Below, piece by piece: positions 18,669 through 28,220 of a stretch of DNA of 64,000 nt. Numbering within the stretch: the stretch's first letter is position 1; each line of letters starts with the position of its first letter. The position numbers were made by a program, and so were the translations under genes. The DNA comes from Endozoicomonas montiporae CL-33 (GTDB lineage: Bacteria > Pseudomonadota > Gammaproteobacteria > Pseudomonadales > Endozoicomonadaceae), in NCBI RefSeq assembly GCF_001583435.1, contig NZ_CP013251.1:1389001-1453000 (forward strand). The letters run 5' to 3'. The notes beneath the pieces were generated by a model. The model did not search any database, was not told the origin of the DNA, and saw only the letters and a list, made by a program, of their open reading frames with translations.

Positions 18669-18676
18669 CCGGCTGG

Positions 18677-19375
18677 TCAGAACCACTGAACGATCTGGTC
18701 CATACTTCGACGGGTTTTGGGGAATACGGGTTCATCCGCGCGATAACCCAGTGCCACCATCACTGCAGGTTTGTAGAGTTTTGGGTCGATACCAAAATGC
18801 TGCTCCAGAACATCAATTGTCCTGTCCATCTCAAAACCTTCGACAGGACAGGAATCAATGCCCATTAGAGCGGCCACTGACATTACATTGCCCATGGCGA
18901 TATAAGCTTGCTTGGCAGACCAGTCGGTAATCTGTCGCTCGCCTTCAACTTTAAAGTCGTGCTCCTGAAACTTCTGAAATGCCTGGTTAATAAATCCGAT
19001 AACATCCTCCGGCAGATGTTTCACCTTTTTCATAAAGGTTTGCTGGTAGTCACTGTTATGTTTCATGGTGGCGTCGGTATGAGCCAGGAAAATCAAGAAG
19101 TGACTGGCGGTACCCAGTTGACCCTCTGTACCGTTAAAAGCACCATTGGCACCCCAGGTAAAGTCACGGAATAGCTCGCGTTTTTCAGGGGTCTGAACAA
19201 CCAGCAGCTGCCAGGGCTCGAACCCAAAAGAGCTGGGTGACAGACGGGCGGCTTCCAGAATCGTATCAAACTGTTCCGGACTGATTTTCCGATCAGGGTC
19301 AAACACCTTTACGGCGTGACGGAAGTTAAAAGCGTCGATGATCTGCTGTTGGATGGCTTTGTCCGATGCGCTCAT
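18677..19375 (-). CDS. NAD(P)H-dependent nitroreductase-family oxidoreductase
   Basis: This FMN enzyme of about 232 residues is close to the NfsB/YfkO group. Visible features are FNFRHAVKVFDPDRKISPEQ (FMN-phosphate-binding Arg region), SPSSFGFEPWQLLVV, the central HTDATMKHNSDYQQTF, and the C-terminal VALGYRADEPVFPKTRR. The chosen ATG at 19375 (MSASDKA) has gagag upstream; a longer start at 19459 would add 28 unconserved residues. Its substrate could be quinones or nitroaromatics. It stands alone. Confidence 0.88.
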   Translation of the reverse strand: MSASDKAIQQQIIDAFNFRHAVKVFDPDRKISPEQFDTILEAARLSPSSFGFEPWQLLVVQTPEKRELFRDFTWGANGAFNGTEGQLGTASHFLIFLAHTDATMKHNSDYQQTFMKKVKHLPEDVIGFINQAFQKFQEHDFKVEGERQITDWSAKQAYIAMGNVMSVAALMGIDSCPVEGFEMDRTIDVLEQHFGIDPKLYKPAVMVALGYRADEPVFPKTRRSMDQIVQWF

Positions 19376-19459
19376 GGTATGGCTCTCGCTAGAAATACGA
19401 CAAATACCTTGTTCCTGACTGGGCAGGCTGTTGGAGGTATTCATGGAAAAGGTTAGCAA

Positions 19460-19779
19460 GAAATCAACGACATTTTACTGACGTCTATAGTCATTTTGAT
19501 GGTCTTGTGGTGAATGAAGCAAATCTCAAAAGTGCGGCAGCGGCTGAAAAATATTTTTGGACATCTATGAGCCTGAGATTCAATGGCATTTATAGCGTGA
19601 CATCGACAAACTGTTGCACTTGATAGGTGCTGGCTATCGTTTGGGGCTATTCAAAGCCAGCAATTCCCGACGAATTAATTCAGCCCAACAGTACCAAGGT
19701 CTGAGAAGGACCCATAAAAAAGCAAATTCCTGAACTTTGAGCTAAATTTCATGCAGTACTCATTCACTGTCGTATTTCT
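19460..19779. other. Gene-free stretch upstream of a split transposase
   Basis: I see no open gene and no clear hairpin in these 320 bp. They probably include the left end and promoter of the transposase gene that starts at 19780, but I could not find matching inverted repeats, so the element boundary is undefined. Confidence 0.4.
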
Positions 19780-20918
19780 ATGCCTGCTAAGCAAGACAAA
19801 ATTTTGGTCGATCGGTTAATCAATACTGTTCGCCAGCAAGCATCCCTAATACCTGATCATCGTCCCAATAATTGCAAGGAAAAAATTCTTCTCTCTGATG
19901 CAATAATGTCCGGTCTGGCTGTGATGCACATGAAATGCCCTTCACTTCTGAGCTTTGAGCATGAATGTAAAAATCCAAGGGTTGTTCACAACCTGCGCCA
20001 GATGTACGGCGTTCAGCGTATTCCCAGTGACACCCATCTGCGGGAGATACTTGACCCTATTGAAACTGATCATTTCAGGCCATTTTTCAAGTCACTCTTC
20101 TCTTACGTCCAGAGTTCGAAGTGGCTAAAAAAGTTTCAGTATTTTGAAGAAGGCTATCTGGCTCCAGTGGATGGTACAGGGCATTTCGCTTCAGGCAAGA
20201 TTAGCTGCCCTGAATGTTGTATCAAAAAAGCCGATACTGATACCCCCCAGTATTACCACCAACTGTTGGCTATATGTCTGGTCAAGCCCGGACAAAAAGA
20301 GGTCTTGCCTCTGATGCCAGAGCCTATTACCAAGCAGGTCAATGCTTCTAAAAACGATTGCGAAAAAACCGCACTAAAGCGGTTGCTGGAAAACGTCTAC
20401 AGAGAACATCCCAAACTAAAACTGGTACTGACATTTGATGACCTGTATTCAGATGGGCCGACGATAAAAATGGTCAAGTCTTATGGGTACAGCTTCATTA
20501 TGGTGGCCAAGGACAGCGACCATGCGTCATTGGTTGAGGCGGTTGATACTCTGGATGCCAGGGGTGAGGTTAACCGTTATGAATACGTTGATGAGGACGG
20601 CTACCGGCACTGGTTCAGATACGTCAACAACGTTCCCATCAACAAGAGTCACAAGGATGTTCTGGTCAACTATCTGGAATATGTTGAGATTAGCCCCAAG
20701 GGCGAGAAATACACCAATGTCTGGGTAACAGATATCCAACTGACTGACGACAGCGTCACCAGAGTGATGCGCGGAGGCCGTGCGAAATGGAAGATTGAAA
20801 ATGAAACCTTCAACACGCTCAAGACACAGGGTTACCACCTCGAACACAACTACGGACACGGCAAGGAGCATTTGGCTACAAACTTTGCCTGCCTGACGTT
20901 TACCGCCTTCCTTATTGA

Positions 20919-22025
20919 CTCATGTTACGCACCCAGAAAAATCTGCCATGCTTTAGAGCATGAACACAGAGCTGTTTGAGCTGTATAGCGATTACCTGCT
21001 GTCCTCATTCGGCAAAACGACAGCTACACAGCTGTCATCTTTGCTGGACGGCGCATACAGCCATGATCAGGTAACACGCCTTCTGTCCCGTAATCACTTC
21101 GACAGTAAGACTCTTTGGCACCATGTTAAAGCCGTTGTGCGTCAGGAAGAGCGCGATGATGGAGTACTTATTGCCGACGACACTATTCAGGAGAAACTCT
21201 ACACTGATGAGAACGACCTGATTGCATGGCACTTTGATCACACCTTTGGTCGTTCGGTAAAAGGTATCAACCTTCTCAACTTTGTTTACCATGTCGGTGA
21301 TATCTCTATTCCCGTGGCCTACAAGCTTATCGAAAAGCCTATTCAATACTCCGACGTAAAAACTAAAAAAGTTAAACGCAAGGCTGAAACCACCAAGAAC
21401 GAAGACTTTCGGGAGATGCTGAAAGTTTGCTGTGATAATCAGCTCAAATTTCGTTACGTGCTGGCAGATAGCTGGTTCTGTTCTAACGACAACATGCTGT
21501 ATATACGACACGAATGCGATAAGCATTTTGTCATGGCCAGCAAGTCAAACCGGAAGGTTTCGCTGAGTGAGGAAGATAAAAGTCGGGGGCGCTCACAGCG
21601 CATAGATTCCATTGATTTCTCAGAAGAAAAGCCTATCAAAGGCTGGATTGCAGGCGTGGACTTCCCCGTTCTGCTGTTCCGGCAGGTCTTTACAAACAAA
21701 GATGGCAGTAAGGGCATTCTCTATCTGATATGCAGTGATCTTGAGTGTGACGCAGAGGCTTTGAAGGCGATCTACAAAAAACGGTGGAAAGTTGAAGTCT
21801 TCCATAAAACACTCAAATCTAATGCGTCAATGGCCAAGTCACCGACTTATACAGTTTTGACGCAGAGTAATCATCTGTTTATGTCGATATATTCGGCATT
21901 TCGTCTCGAGGTGCTGGCTAATAAGCTTGATTTAAACCATTTTGAGTTGCGGGCAAAGCTTTATCTCACTGCATTGAAATCATCGTTCCAGAAACTTCAG
22001 TCGATGAAGGGGTGCGTAACATGAG
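20919..22025 (+). mobile_element. IS4/IS701-like insertion sequence, copy B (1107 bp)
   Basis: It has the same 16-bp inverted repeats and length as the copy at 5015-6121, in opposite orientation. The target duplication is TTATTGA (20912-20918 and 22026-22032). It is inserted inside another transposase gene. Confidence 0.93.
20960..22024 (+). CDS. IS4/IS701-like DDE transposase, copy B
   Basis: The 354-residue translation is identical to the minus-strand gene at 5016-6080, including the candidate catalytic segments IADDTIQEK, LADSWFCSN and KKRWKVEVFHKTLK. Identity of the two copies shows very recent transposition. The stop codon lies within the right terminal repeat. Confidence 0.9.
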   Translation: MNTELFELYSDYLLSSFGKTTATQLSSLLDGAYSHDQVTRLLSRNHFDSKTLWHHVKAVVRQEERDDGVLIADDTIQEKLYTDENDLIAWHFDHTFGRSVKGINLLNFVYHVGDISIPVAYKLIEKPIQYSDVKTKKVKRKAETTKNEDFREMLKVCCDNQLKFRYVLADSWFCSNDNMLYIRHECDKHFVMASKSNRKVSLSEEDKSRGRSQRIDSIDFSEEKPIKGWIAGVDFPVLLFRQVFTNKDGSKGILYLICSDLECDAEALKAIYKKRWKVEVFHKTLKSNASMAKSPTYTVLTQSNHLFMSIYSAFRLEVLANKLDLNHFELRAKLYLTALKSSFQKLQSMKGCVT

Positions 22026-22197
22026 TTATTGATCAGATAGAACAGTTAGGGTGTTGCTTGTTTCAGAAAGCCTGGACGGCAAGCCACTCTAAAAAAGCGC
22101 TTTGGGAGCATATGAGAAGCCTGTTTCAGTGGTTTTTCATTGACTCTTGGCGAGACTTTTTTATGGCAATAATCTCAAGAACCTCTGAAGGAGTTGG

Positions 22198-22443
22198 TCA
22201 TAATATCCGTTCTGTTATTCCAGATACTTCATAGCTGCCGGGGTGAGCCTGTGTCTGAGCGAAAAATTCATCCAGAATGTCAGCTTTGGGCTGAAGGTTG
22301 TTTGCTGCAAATCCGAAAAATGGTTCACCCTGCAGCAGGGTATACGTCTTAAGGCGTATATTTGTCGGGAATTGCTGATTCAAAGCTATTCTGGCAATTG
22401 ATTGCACGTTTAATGGCGTTGTAGAAACTATGGTCAGTATCAT
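22198..22443 (-). CDS. Possible small hypothetical protein
   Basis: An 81-residue frame (starting MILTIVSTTPLNVQS) has no recognised family. Its last codons overlap the 3' end of the split transposase gene on the other strand, so its C-terminus is probably element sequence and the frame may be a fragment of a gene cut by that insertion. No convincing ribosome-binding site is seen. Confidence 0.25.
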   Translation of the reverse strand: MILTIVSTTPLNVQSIARIALNQQFPTNIRLKTYTLLQGEPFFGFAANNLQPKADILDEFFAQTQAHPGSYEVSGITERIL

Positions 22444-22770
22444 CGCGGATTAAAAAAACTACTTTAAGATGATTTGATAGATAAATGAATTATGTAAAAA
22501 ATATTGTCACTTTTTTTGGTTTATATTTATCTAGGAGTTTAAGTAATAATGTGAATTAGTAGCTGTCAGGTTTTATGTTTTAAAGGTTTGATTTTGGTTT
22601 GATTAGACGAATGACTTTTTTATTAAATAAATCAATACGATTTTTGTCGAATTGATTGGTGTTTTTGTTATTGATGATAATTTTTATAAAATGAGATCGG
22701 GATCACTATTCTATTTAATTGGCATCAGCTATTGTGTAGAACTGTTTTAATGCGAAGCCTTGGGTCTAAT
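22444..22770. other. AT-rich gene-free stretch upstream of the halogenase remnant
   Basis: These 327 bp are strongly AT-rich with many stop codons in every frame, and I see no gene. The stretch may contain the promoter of whatever was lost when the halogenase 5' end was removed. It ends in the paired hairpins at 22771-22834. Confidence 0.5.
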
Positions 22771-22834
22771 TCCCCGCAGCTTGCTGCGAACTACTCAAGA
22801 GCTAACTTGATACCCCGGAGCTTGCTCCGGGGTA
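22771..22834. repeat. Two REP-like hairpins in tandem
   Basis: The first palindrome is cgcagcttgctgcg (22775-22788). The second, taccccggagc/gctccggggta (22811-22834), has a perfect 11-bp stem with a 2-nt centre. Both share the core agcttgct and a trailing agttc/actac motif, so they look like diverged copies of one repeat unit. The second ends 5 bp before the first recognisable halogenase codon. Confidence 0.65.
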
Positions 22835-23237
22835 GTTCAATGGGTCGCCGTCGTCTTCTGCAGAAGAAACTGGATCTTAGTCGTGAGAGTGCCGGAGAAC
22901 CCTGCAGTTCGGCCTGGTTTCGGGTTGAGGGCAAAATTGATGTCTGTGATATTGTAGGAAAAGAGCACACCGGCTGGCATGAGCGTGTTTCGGGTAACCA
23001 CCCTGAAGATCCGGATTACAATCGTTTTAACTCAACCAACCATTTCATGGGAGATGGTTACTGGGTTTGGTTAATTCCCCTCTCTACGGGGTATACCAGT
23101 GTTGGAATTGTAGCCCTTGAAGAGCGGCAACCGTTCTCTTCCTACAACACCCTTAAGAAGTCTATGGCATGGCTAAACGACAATGAGCCAGATATTGCAA
23201 AGCTGCTGGAAGGAAAAGAGGTAGTGGCACAGTTCTG

Positions 23238-24055
23238 TGATTCTAGCCCTGTCTGCTAAAATACGACATTCGGCAACTTTGAAAAATGCGGTTTAAAAAT
23301 GTGCCTTACGCAAGTCCTCTGTACAACATGTGGCAGTAACCAAGTTCGGCCTTTCGGATACAGCACTCATGATGTTCCACGATACTATTGCTGTAATGAC
23401 AAATGTGAAATCAAAACCTTCATGCTTGAATATCGCTACAAGGCCTGTGAGCCTGGCGTTAAAGAAAAAATCATCGATATGGCAATAAATGGCAGCGGAA
23501 TCAGGGATACAAGTAAAGTACTCGGAATAAGCAAGACAACAGTAATAAAGACTCTAAAAAAAAAGAAAGCGGTCTGGTAAAGGTCAACCCAAATATTCAA
23601 ACTATTGATCTCAAGTCAGATGCAATTATTCATGTAGGGCTTGTCTGCCAAGAGGCTGAGCTAGATGAGCAGTGGTCGTATGTTCATGATAAATCGAACC
23701 AACGCTGGCTTTGGTATGCTGTTGATCACGCTACAAATACCGTGCTTGCTTATGTTTTCGGAAAACGGAAAGATGAAGTTTTTAAAGAACTCAAAACACT
23801 TCTGAAGCCATTTGGTATTAATAAATTTTACACCGATGATTGGGGAGCCTATGAGCGACACCTTGATGAAAACATGCATATTATTGGTAAAGCAAACACT
23901 CAGAAGATAGAGCGTAAAAACCTTAATTTTCGGACTTGGATTAAACGGTTGGCCAGAAAGACAATTTGTTTTTCAAAGCTCGAAAAGATGCACGATATTG
24001 TTATTGGATTATTGATTAATAAAGTTGAGTTTGGGGTCAATATTCACGCGATATA
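23238..24055 (+). mobile_element. IS1-family insertion sequence
   Basis: About 818 bp lies between direct repeats ACAGTTCTG (23229-23237 and 24056-24064), the 9-bp duplication typical of IS1. The terminal inverted repeats are poor by eye. It carries insA and insB frames joined across a poly-A run, and it splits the halogenase gene cleanly. Confidence 0.82.
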
Positions 24056-24056
24056 A
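23299..24056 (+). CDS. IS1-family transposase InsAB', made by -1 frameshifting
   Basis: The first frame (23299-23580, 93 residues) is InsA-like: a zinc-finger region with paired Cys (CTTCGSNQVRPFG, YYCCNDKCEIK) and a helix-turn-helix (SGIRDTSKVLGISKTTVIK). A run of nine A at 23556-23564 followed by gaaa lets the ribosome slip by -1, giving KKKESGLVKVNPN and the InsB catalytic domain with ELDEQWSYV, NQRWLWYAVDH and YTDDWGAYERHL. All the expected DDE blocks are present, so the element looks functional. Confidence 0.88.
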
Positions 24057-24937
24057 CAGTTCTGGCCCACTACCGGAAAAGAAATCCTTGATTTCAAAAT
24101 GTTGCGCAGATACAGCCACTCTGTGAAGCAGGTTATCTCCAAAGATCAATGGGCCGTTACCGGAGAAGCTGGAGCTTTTATTGATCTATTTTATTCACCG
24201 GGTACGGATTCGATTAGCTACGTAAACTGTATGATCAGTGAAGCGATTGATGCACACCGCAAGCAAAAGGATGTACCGGAAAAAGTATTTGATATTCTAA
24301 ATCGGGACTATATTGCCTGGGCTGATCGTACCACTGCCAATATCCAGGCTGGTTATCATTTTTGGGATGACGATGTTGTTGGAGCCATGAAAATCCTCTG
24401 GGATTTGACCAATTCGGTCTGGTTTAACGGAACCAAATTCAGAAACATGATTTTCGAAAAGGGCTTTATTGATAAGGTGCTTGAGTACGATGCCCAGTTT
24501 ATGTCGATGCTGGATCGCTTTGAAAACCTGCGTAATCTTAATAAAAGAGTGGTTGGCCTTTTACATCATTGGAAAGCAGCTTCAGGCAGAACTGCCAGTT
24601 ACGAGTGGATTGATTATTTCGAGCACCTGACTTTTCTCCGTGATGATGTGGTTGAACGGACTAAAGGCGCACCATCACCTTACAGTGATATTGAGAAAGC
24701 CTTTATGCGAGTGGAAGATATGGCTGTAAACCTGTTCCTGCTAGCGGTAGAAGACACCATGCCAGATAAGCTGGCTCTTATTAAAGAGAAATCAGCATCG
24801 CTCTGGGTTAACCCATACGCGGTGTCACTAAACTGTGAAAACTGGGATTCAGACGGTCTTTTCCAGCGGTTACATACAGATCGTGATATTTCCTATATGA
24901 GGGATGCTTTTAAAAAAGTGATCTCTTTCTGATAGAG

Positions 24938-24969
24938 AGACACCCCCGGTAAGAGCGCCGGGGGTGTCT
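24938..24969. terminator. Strong hairpin terminator after the halogenase remnant
   Basis: The 12-bp stem agacacccccgg (24938-24949) / ccgggggtgtct (24958-24969) has an 8-nt loop. It lies between convergent genes and probably works both ways. Confidence 0.8.
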
Positions 24970-25008
24970 ATTGTGTTTGTCTTACTAGCGGGCTATTGCT
25001 GTTATTGC

Positions 25009-26217
25009 TCAGCCACTCCATGCTCGCCTTAACACACCCAGAATATCTTCATAATCGGCTTCTTTCGGATTGAAAATAATTGATCCGTCGTCAATCGCTA
25101 CAGTAGCGATCCGCTCCAGCTGATCTTCGGCTACTTTCCCTGTTTCTTTCAGTGTTCTGGGCAACTTGTGATCCTGGTATAACGTATCCCTCAGTGTGCT
25201 GATGTAGTCAATTGCACGTTCTGCTCGTTGTTCTTTTGGGGTGGAGGTATAGATGTCCTCACCAGCCAGTGGCAGCAACAGCTCACCGATTTTGTCGCCA
25301 TTGACTTCGCGGTTGTATTCCAGCACATAGGGCAGAAACAGATTCATGCACAGCCCGTGAGGGAGATGACAGACACCACCCAGAGCGTGCCCGAGAGAAT
25401 GCACCATGCCTACCATGGAGTTGGAAAATGCAATGCCTGCCATGGTTGAGCCTTCAGCCAGAGCCAGACGACTATCGGCGTCTGATGGGTTTTTCAGGGC
25501 ATTAAAAAGGTGACCGGAAATCTTTTTAATGGCAGCAAATGCATAGGCATCACTGACCGGGTTGGCAGCCAGACAGGTATACGACTCTATCGCATGGGTC
25601 ATGGCATCCATGGCTGTCATTGCAGTAATGTGGGCAGGCAATGTCAGTGTCATTCTCGGGTCGAGGATGGCTGCATTGGGAAGTAAAAAGCCCGAGGCGT
25701 AACTGCGTTTAATGCCATTGTCATCGCTAATGACGGCGACAAGTGTGGCTTCTGAGCCTGTACCGGAGGTGGTAGGAATCACAAAGAAAGGCTTCAGTGG
25801 CCGTTTAAGTGCGTGGGCTCCGGCGTATTGGCTCAGGTCATCGCCACCCTCCGAGACCAGAATGTTAACCGCTTTTGAAGTGTCGATGACCGAGCCTCCA
25901 CCTATAGCGATAATGGAGTCACAGCCCTGTTTGCGATAAGTGTCAGCTGCCTGTCGAACACAATGTTCGCTGCTGTCCTGTGGTACATCATCAAACACGT
26001 TTGAGACAGTGATGTTTGATTCGGCAGAGGCTGTCACAACATGCTCAACCAGTCCTGCGCCCTGTACACCTTTGTCTGTAATGATCATGGGGGTTGACAG
26101 ATCGAGGAGCGACAATTCAAAGGGCATATGTTCAAGGGCTTTATGACCCGCAATGATTTTTACCGGGGAAAAAAACTCATAGTAGGAATTATTCATAGTC
26201 TTCATCCAAATAGTCAT
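25009..26217 (-). CDS. Iron-containing alcohol dehydrogenase
   Basis: This 402-residue type III alcohol dehydrogenase is a cytosolic NAD(P)-dependent metalloenzyme. The cofactor region is SIIAIGGGSVIDTSKAV, followed by IPTTSGTGSEAT. Metal ligands are expected from DAMTHAIESY, the histidines of GMVHSLGHALGG, and HLPHGLCM. The ATG at 26217 overlaps the stop of the upstream SCP2-like gene as ATGA, which points to translational coupling; internal Met codons at 26205 and 26196 are alternatives. Because that upstream gene carries an IS110 insertion, transcription of this gene may now depend on a promoter in the element. Confidence 0.93.
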   Translation of the reverse strand: MTIWMKTMNNSYYEFFSPVKIIAGHKALEHMPFELSLLDLSTPMIITDKGVQGAGLVEHVVTASAESNITVSNVFDDVPQDSSEHCVRQAADTYRKQGCDSIIAIGGGSVIDTSKAVNILVSEGGDDLSQYAGAHALKRPLKPFFVIPTTSGTGSEATLVAVISDDNGIKRSYASGFLLPNAAILDPRMTLTLPAHITAMTAMDAMTHAIESYTCLAANPVSDAYAFAAIKKISGHLFNALKNPSDADSRLALAEGSTMAGIAFSNSMVGMVHSLGHALGGVCHLPHGLCMNLFLPYVLEYNREVNGDKIGELLLPLAGEDIYTSTPKEQRAERAIDYISTLRDTLYQDHKLPRTLKETGKVAEDQLERIATVAIDDGSIIFNPKEADYEDILGVLRRAWSG

Positions 26218-26561
26218 CGTCCAAGAAGAATGCTTTTGGTGGCCTGAGCGTAAATCTGTGTTGCTTTTGTGACTTTCTCTTTTAAACCAAGGTCATGTGG
26301 ATAGCGTTTTAATGCCCTTCGAGCAATAAATCTCGGCAGTATTAATGCTTCCAGCCGGTTCAGAATACGAACGAATTTTGTCGCATAGTTGAGATCGCCT
26401 TCTGCCACCATACGGTCACGGGCAAAAGAGATGGCCGTGCCCTCCTGAAAACTGAACACCAGAAAAGCATGGCTGGTGTGTTTGAAACGTATGGTGAGGT
26501 CTGCCGGTTTATGAGGACTTCTGAGTAACTCCCCATGAGCTCGCCGGTTGCTAAAACAACC

Positions 26562-27959
26562 CTAACCGACGGCGGTTTCAACCGGCGTTAATGTGAAGCC
26601 CATATCTTTAGCCTTCTGCTTCAGGGTTTTTAAAACTCTTTCTCTGTAACGCTGCTCAAAATATTCCTGACCTTCATCTACATACTGACTCCCATGTTTG
26701 AGCATACTGTAAACCAGCCTTGCCAGCTTATGTGCTGTTGCCGTAATCGCCTTTGGAGCACCAAGCTTGCTTCGCATTCTACGGTAATAGGCACCCAGGG
26801 CGCTTTTTGAGTTGGCCAGTGCATAAGCCGCCAACCTGAATGCTGTTGCGGCTGCGCCTGGCAAACGCTTGGTTTTCCGGTTCAGAACTTTACCACCGGA
26901 TATTTTGGTTCCGGGACAGAGCCCTAACCAGGAGGCAAAATGTTTAGCGGAAGGCCATCGACTCATATCCAAACCGATTTCTGAAACAATCTTCAGAGCC
27001 GTATTTTCGTCGATGCCGTCGATATCAGTCAGATCGACACCACTCACCCGGTTGAGCTCTGAACGCACATCAAAGTCTGGAGCGCAACGGGACTTCCGTT
27101 TTTTTGAAGGCTTATCTGGCGTAGAAGGCTTTTGAGAGTCTTTATCATCTTTGCTGTCAAATGTGTTGAGCTTCTGTTCCAGAGCTTTGTCACAAGCCCT
27201 GATTTTTTCATCATAAGTATCGTAAAGTTCAACAGCTTGCCGCAGAGCAAATACATGCTCATCCCGATAATGCCCCTTCAGGGATTTGGCGATTTCTTCC
27301 TCGGATTTTTTGCAGTGCTTGTCACGATATCTGGCCAGCTCCACAGGATTCCGCTGCCCATTCAGTATGGCGCGGATAATAGTCATACCGGTTTTTCCGG
27401 TAATATCAGTCACCACATTATCCAGTAACAGATTCATCTGTCGAAGTGCCTTTTGCATATGCTGGATGTGGGAAGCACGGTAGCCAACAAGAGTGTCACG
27501 TTGTCGTCTATAGGATCGCAATGAACAAACCTGTTCATCCGGGCGGAACGCGCCATTGAGCAATCCGTAAGTATGTAACTGCAAAAGCCATTGGCAGTCC
27601 AGAACGTCAGACTTACGTCCGGCAACATTCTTTACATGTCGTGCATTGACCAGTTTTACATCAAGCCCCCGGGATTCCAGTATTTCAAACGCAGGTATCC
27701 AGTAAATCCCGGTTGACTCCATCACAACGGTGGTAATGCCAAGCTTTACGAGCCAGTCAGCCATAGCTTCAAGGTCTGCGGTAAAACAGCCAAATGAACG
27801 CACCGGTTGTTCATCTAACTCTTCTGGCACTGCAACAAAGTGTGACTCTGACCCGATATCAATACCGGCGGCAAAGAGATTGATTTTCTCCAGATGTCCA
27901 GCAATACGCTTTTTGACTCTGTCAGAATGGGAACGGTTGGATTTGCTGCGGCGAGACAT
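26562..27959 (-). CDS. IS110-family transposase, copy B
   Basis: This 465-residue recombinase is nearly identical to that at 2724-4121, with the same acidic residues (AAGIDIGSES, VVMESTGIYW, KSDVLDCQWL) and the GTKISGGK serine motif. Differences cluster at residue 6 (Lys for Thr) and at AYALANSKSALG near the C-terminus. Both frames are full length, so either could act in trans. Confidence 0.93.
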   Translation of the reverse strand: MSRRSKSNRSHSDRVKKRIAGHLEKINLFAAGIDIGSESHFVAVPEELDEQPVRSFGCFTADLEAMADWLVKLGITTVVMESTGIYWIPAFEILESRGLDVKLVNARHVKNVAGRKSDVLDCQWLLQLHTYGLLNGAFRPDEQVCSLRSYRRQRDTLVGYRASHIQHMQKALRQMNLLLDNVVTDITGKTGMTIIRAILNGQRNPVELARYRDKHCKKSEEEIAKSLKGHYRDEHVFALRQAVELYDTYDEKIRACDKALEQKLNTFDSKDDKDSQKPSTPDKPSKKRKSRCAPDFDVRSELNRVSGVDLTDIDGIDENTALKIVSEIGLDMSRWPSAKHFASWLGLCPGTKISGGKVLNRKTKRLPGAAATAFRLAAYALANSKSALGAYYRRMRSKLGAPKAITATAHKLARLVYSMLKHGSQYVDEGQEYFEQRYRERVLKTLKQKAKDMGFTLTPVETAVG

Positions 27960-28220
27960 GGTTTACCCTCTATACTTCTGTGCGAAGGCATATCCGGATA
28001 TGGGGCTGTCGATGATTCGCATTCTTCCGAACGAGATCGCATATTGCGTCATCAGTGATGTTGTCGCCAGCTCCCCGACCACGCTTTCAAACGGGCAAAA
28101 GGCACCAGTGTGTTTACGGTCTCTGGTCCGGATATGTCTTCCTTTCTATCATAGGCATGTAGACAGTAGTTGGGAGAAAAGTTACTCATAGATGTTCAGC
28201 CGGGGGCCCGGCTTGGAGCG
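27960..28220 (-). ncRNA. Left-end non-coding region of IS110 copy B, putative bridge RNA
   Basis: It matches the 5' end of copy A except for a handful of substitutions (for example ctttcaaacg versus ctctcgaacg near 28084) and a longer terminal hairpin. High conservation of a gene-free segment next to an IS110 recombinase is what a bridge RNA locus would show. Loop assignment was not possible by eye. Confidence 0.4.

Larger units (their letters stand above)
19780..22234 (+). pseudogene. ISNCY-like transposase gene split by another insertion sequence
   Basis: The frame runs from 19780 to the element at 20919, and resumes at 22033 after one copy of the 7-bp duplication. Deleting the insert joins FTAFLID to QIEQLGCCLFQ and continues to a stop at 22234, giving 446 residues. 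The rebuilt protein has DDE-like features (LAPVDGTGHF, LVLTFDDLYSD) and a C-terminal WKIENETFNTLKTQGYH block with EHNYGHGKEHL, as in unclassified ISNCY-type transposases. Apart from the insertion the frame is clean, so this element was probably active until recently. Confidence 0.85.
22840..24932 (+). pseudogene. Flavin-dependent halogenase-family gene, 5'-truncated and split by IS1
   Basis: The remnant begins at GRRRLLQKKLDLSRES, which in intact relatives follows a DASG motif; the FAD-binding N-terminus (about 150-170 residues) is missing. Then come the family block NHFMGDGYWVWLIPLSTG and TSVGIVALEE. After VVAQF an IS1-type element (23238-24055) intervenes. Removing it with one copy of the 9-bp duplication restores VVAQFWPTTGKEILDFKMLR in frame. 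The helical C-terminal domain then runs to 24932. The protein cannot bind FAD, so this is a dead gene. The family makes halogenated or oxidised natural products. Confidence 0.8.
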
